Below are positions 23,127 through 25,324 of a stretch of 25,324 nucleotides of DNA, in pieces. The stretch's first letter is position 1. The number at the start of each line of letters is the position of its first letter. This stretch comes from Thermoplasmata archaeon (lineage in GTDB: Archaea; Thermoplasmatota; Thermoplasmata; UBA184): the NCBI GenBank assembly GCA_030064695.1, contig JASHYV010000137.1, forward strand, positions 1 to 25,324, read 5' to 3'. The notes under the pieces were generated by a model that saw nothing but the letters and a program-made list of their open reading frames with translations, had not been told where the DNA came from and made no database searches. The translations under genes were made by a program, and so were the position numbers.

Positions 23127-24143
23127 TTATGTGCGTTCGGGCGGGTCGCGGAGCGCGCCGCCCATCGCGCCCGCCAGCGATCGAACGGACGCCTCCACGT
23201 CGTCGGGGGAGAGTCCGCCGAAGTCGAAGATCCCGAGCACCTCGTCGACGCCCCGAGCGGCGAAGGCGCGCAGGCGCTCCGCGACCTCGGCGGGCCGGCC
23301 GATGAGGGCCAGCCCGGCCGCCTCGATCGCCTCCGCCCGGGCATGCTTCGGGTCGCGGTCCACCTTGGCCCGGTAGAACGCGCTCTGCGTCGCGAGCCGG
23401 CTATCGAGATATCGCTGGAGGGCGACCCGCGCCCGTTCCGGGTGCGGCCCGGCGTAGAGATGGAGCGCGACCGCGACCTCGCCCTTCCGACCCTCCGGCA
23501 GCGCCGCCCGATACTCGCGGATCTCCGACGCCAGTTCCTCCGGCGACTCGACGGTCGCGTAGGGAACGAGGGCGATCGAACGGTCCTGCCGCGCCACGAA
23601 CGGGATCGCCTCCCGCCGCTGCACGGCGACCCACAGCGGCGGGTGCGGACGCTGGACCGGGAGCACATTGATCCGCACGGGCGTCGAACCCGGCGGGTCG
23701 ACCTGCACCTCTTCGCCCGCGAACGCCCGGAGCATCGTCTCGAGCGCGGACTCGAATCGCTCCCGCTTCGAGCCCGGATCGATGCCGAACCCCTCGAACT
23801 CGCTGGGGATGTATCCGCTCCCGACACCGAGATTGAGGCGGCCCTCGAGGAGCCGGTCGAGGAGCGCATACTGTTCGGCGAGCTCGACCGGACGGTGGAA
23901 CGGGAGGACGCTCACGAGGACCCCCAGCCGGAGCCGGCGCGTGCGCGCGCCACAGGCGGCCAGGAGCACGGGCGGCGCCGGGCAGACCCCGGCGCGCTGG
24001 AAGTGGTGCTCCGCGACCCAGAGCGCGGAAAGACCGGCCGCCTCCCCGGTCTCCGCGAGGCGCACCACCTCGCGCGCCCGCTCGGGCGTCTCGCCGGGGC
24101 CCGGCGGGTACTCGTCGACCACGGTGAAGGCGCTGAGTTTCAC
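23127..24143 (-). CDS. LLM-class (luciferase-like) flavin-dependent oxidoreductase
   Basis: A 338-residue TIM-barrel protein of the bacterial-luciferase-like superfamily, which uses FMN or F420. Visible features are ALWVAEHHF near residue 45, RLRLGVLVSVLPFHRPVELAEQYALLDRLLEGRLNLGVGSGY (cofactor-binding barrel strands, about 70-112), RFESALETMLRAF, HPPLWVA, and a C-terminal LIGRPAEVAERLRAFAARGVDE stretch typical of this family. The substrate cannot be read from the sequence; F420 is possible in an archaeon. The GTG start at 24143 sits at leaderless spacing from the TATA-like element at 24161-24170. It is first in a two-gene operon with the MBL-fold hydrolase. Confidence 0.9.
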   Translation of the reverse strand: MKLSAFTVVDEYPPGPGETPERAREVVRLAETGEAAGLSALWVAEHHFQRAGVCPAPPVLLAACGARTRRLRLGVLVSVLPFHRPVELAEQYALLDRLLEGRLNLGVGSGYIPSEFEGFGIDPGSKRERFESALETMLRAFAGEEVQVDPPGSTPVRINVLPVQRPHPPLWVAVQRREAIPFVARQDRSIALVPYATVESPEELASEIREYRAALPEGRKGEVAVALHLYAGPHPERARVALQRYLDSRLATQSAFYRAKVDRDPKHARAEAIEAAGLALIGRPAEVAERLRAFAARGVDEVLGIFDFGGLSPDDVEASVRSLAGAMGGALRDPPERT

Positions 24144-24160
24144 GCCGTGCCGACCGGGGC

Positions 24161-24170
24161 CGGATACAAG
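24161..24170 (-). promoter_or_regulatory. Putative TATA box of the LLM oxidoreductase operon
   Basis: Minus-strand CTTGTATCCG is centred about 23 bases before the GTG start, consistent with a leaderless transcript. Confidence 0.45.
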
Positions 24171-24202
24171 ACGGTGCCGCGGGCCGGGACCGGGCGAGAT
24201 GT

Positions 24203-24210
24203 CGAATACC
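24203..24210 (+). promoter_or_regulatory. Putative TATA box of the swivel-NUDIX gene
   Basis: CGAATACC lies about 24 bases before GTG 24230, supporting that GTG as the start. The 24144-24229 gap is a divergent promoter region. Confidence 0.4.
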
Positions 24211-24229
24211 CCGCCGGGCTCGGTCCGCC

Positions 24230-24952
24230 GTGCCGCTGCCGGCGCTCCCGCTGCGCCCCGGGCAGGCCTCGGGCGAGGTCCACCTCGTCGACGATCCGCT
24301 CGCCTGGGCCTCCGGTCGCCCGGGGCAGCGGGACGTGCTGAGCCTCTCCGCGCTCTGGTGGCCGCCGGATGCGCCGGTCCCGGGCTCCACCTGCGCGGTG
24401 CTGCTGCAGGGGACCCCGGACGCTCCGACCCCGGCGGTCGGGTACCCGGTCCTCGCCCGGCTCGACGCCGACCTGCTGCGGGAGGGAGAGACCGTCCAGG
24501 TCGACGGCGACGCCGGCACGCTGGAGATCGTCGGCGTCGAAGAGGTCGGCGTGGTCACCGTCTTCCTCGAACGGCACGACGGCGCGATCCTGCTCCTCCA
24601 GCGGTCCGATCGCGTGGGCAGCTTCCGCGGCTTCTGGGCCGGGGTCTCGGGCTTCCTCGAGTCGCCGTCGCCGATCGACCAGGCGTTCACCGAGGTTGAG
24701 GAGGAGACCGGCTACCGGCGCTCCGAGCTTCGGGTCGCCGCGTCCGGCGCCCCGGTGCTCGCCCGCGACGGCTCCCGCGTCTTCGTGGTCCATTCGTTCC
24801 GCTTCCGGGTGGACCGGACGGACGTGAAGCTCGACTGGGAGCACACGCGGGCCGAGTGGGTCGACCCCGGCGAGATCCGGCGCCGTCCCACGGTGCCGAA
24901 GCTCGATCGCGTCTGGGAGGCGGTGGCGCCCTCCTCGGTCCCGAAAGGATAA
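24230..24952 (+). CDS. Swivel-domain/NUDIX hydrolase fusion protein
   Basis: A 240-residue two-domain protein. Residues about 8-100 (GQASGEVHLVDDPLAW, then PVLARLDADLLREGETVQVD and GDAGTLEI) look like the swivelling beta/beta/alpha domain found in aconitase-X/phosphomevalonate dehydratase small subunits and PEP-utilising enzymes. Residues about 103-235 form a NUDIX domain (VVTVFLERHDGAILLLQRS) with a degenerate NUDIX box at 141-162, GFLESP...TEVEEETGY. The metal-binding glutamates of TEVEEE are kept, but the first box glutamate is missing and Arg is Thr. NUDIX enzymes hydrolyse nucleoside-diphosphate-linked compounds; the substrate here is unknown. The GTG start fits a nearby TATA-like box. 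tRNA-Ala follows 30 bases after the stop. Confidence 0.8.
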   Translation: MPLPALPLRPGQASGEVHLVDDPLAWASGRPGQRDVLSLSALWWPPDAPVPGSTCAVLLQGTPDAPTPAVGYPVLARLDADLLREGETVQVDGDAGTLEIVGVEEVGVVTVFLERHDGAILLLQRSDRVGSFRGFWAGVSGFLESPSPIDQAFTEVEEETGYRRSELRVAASGAPVLARDGSRVFVVHSFRFRVDRTDVKLDWEHTRAEWVDPGEIRRRPTVPKLDRVWEAVAPSSVPKG

Positions 24953-24955
24953 CAC
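24943..24955 (+). promoter_or_regulatory. Putative TATA box of tRNA-Ala
   Basis: AAAGGATAACACC, overlapping the stop of the NUDIX gene, would start transcription near 24976, a few bases before the tRNA. Confidence 0.5.
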
Positions 24956-24982
24956 CCCGGAGCGTCCCCTCGGGACCGGGAT

Positions 24983-25056
24983 GGGCTGGTAGATCAGTCC
25001 GGAAGATCGCCGGTTTTGCAAACCGGAGGCCTCGGGTTCAAATCCCGACCAGTCCA
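24983..25056 (+). tRNA. tRNA-Ala (anticodon TGC)
   Basis: A full cloverleaf. The acceptor GGGCTGG pairs with CCAGTCC and contains the G3-U70 pair that identifies alanine tRNAs. The D stem is GATC/GATC, the anticodon stem CCGGT/ACCGG has the loop TTTGCAA (anticodon TGC), and the T arm is TCGGG-TTCAAAT-CCCGA. The discriminator is A; CCA is not encoded and there is no intron. Confidence 0.96.
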
Positions 25057-25069
25057 CTCCGGCCCTCGT

Positions 25070-25324
25070 TCACGGCGGCGACGAGCCGTCCTTCGGGGGC
25101 TCGGGCGGGAGCGGCTCTCCCTCGGGGGACAGCTCGGCGAGCTCCGGCAGCTCGCGGGTCCCGGTGAACGTCTCGGGCAGCTCCGTCGTCTGGAACCCCT
25201 GCGCCTCGGAGAGGTCGATGGGCGGGAGTCCGGGCGTCGTCTCCCTCCAGCAGACGCGGGCCAGCGGTTCGTAGAACCCGGCCGGCACGCCGAGCTGCGA
25301 GCCAATCCGGCGCACGTCCGCCCG
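25070..25324 (-). CDS. C-terminal fragment of an unrecognised protein
   Basis: The frame is open from the window edge to a TGA at 25070-25072, giving about the last 84 residues; the N-terminus lies outside the window. It reads VRRIGSQLGVPAGFYEPLARVCW, then an acidic, Pro-rich tail (PELAELSPEGEPLPPEPP). The tail composition suggests a disordered C-terminus. No family is recognised. GTG at 25313-25315 is unlikely to be the true start, since coding continues upstream of it. It converges on tRNA-Ala. Confidence 0.6.
   Translation of the reverse strand, partial: RADVRRIGSQLGVPAGFYEPLARVCWRETTPGLPPIDLSEAQGFQTTELPETFTGTRELPELAELSPEGEPLPPEPPKDGSSPP

Noticed and set aside
1..25324. CRISPR arrays, insertion sequences or prophage genes
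   Set aside because: No spaced direct repeats, transposase, integrase or phage structural genes were seen.

Overview
This is a gene-dense, very GC-rich window from an archaeon. Support comes from an Orc1/Cdc6 initiator, isopentenyl phosphate kinase next to type 2 IPP isomerase, the archaeal-type S-adenosylmethionine synthetase, NreA with a PCNA-interaction tail, a Hef-type helicase, archaeal Elp3, tRNAs without an encoded CCA, and TATA-like boxes placed about 26 bases before start codons (leaderless transcription). A helicase-only Hef, zinc-ribbon-tailed membrane proteins and abundant two-component genes suggest a high-GC Thermoplasmata lineage (soil, groundwater or sediment type). That placement is inference only. 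I see no insertion sequence, prophage or CRISPR array.

Layout. 1-2071 (minus): start of a kdpFA potassium-pump operon, then a Hef helicase. 2118-3401 (minus): serS. 3534-5224 (plus): an aldehyde dehydrogenase and an overlapping small helical protein. 5264-6841 (minus): a large glycosylation-site-rich surface protein with one membrane anchor and a cytosolic zinc-ribbon-like tail. 6936-8383 (minus): orc1/cdc6 broken by an apparent one-base deletion. 8541-12202 (plus): a tight unit of a two-helix membrane protein, ipk, fni and elp3. 12284-14520 (plus): mat, then a membrane-anchored protein with helical repeats and two zinc ribbons. 14517-15844 (minus): nreA. 16010-18110 (plus): a KaiC/GvpD-like ATPase and a response regulator. 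18115-22031 (minus): a signalling cluster of a seven-helix membrane protein, a PAS histidine kinase, an Rcp1-like regulator and a REC-PAS-HPt protein. 22307-22381: tRNA-Pro(CGG). 22417-24143 (minus): a metallo-beta-lactamase-fold hydrolase and a luciferase-like flavin oxidoreductase. 24230-25056 (plus): a swivel-NUDIX fusion protein and tRNA-Ala(TGC). 25070 to the edge (minus): C-terminus of an unrecognised protein.

How the genes fit together. ipk and fni supply the last steps of archaeal isoprenoid precursor synthesis. elp3 uses S-adenosylmethionine, which the product of the next gene, mat, makes. hef, nreA and orc1 form a scattered replication/repair group, two of them with PCNA-box-like termini. 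The least ordinary block is 16010-22031. It has a kinase, three receiver domains, a histidine phosphotransfer (HPt) domain, a seven-helix membrane protein and a RecA-fold ATPase, which together look like a multi-step phosphorelay, unusual in archaea. Other points worth checking are the orc1 frameshift, the missing kdpA start codon, and a strongly folded intergenic element before tRNA-Pro.
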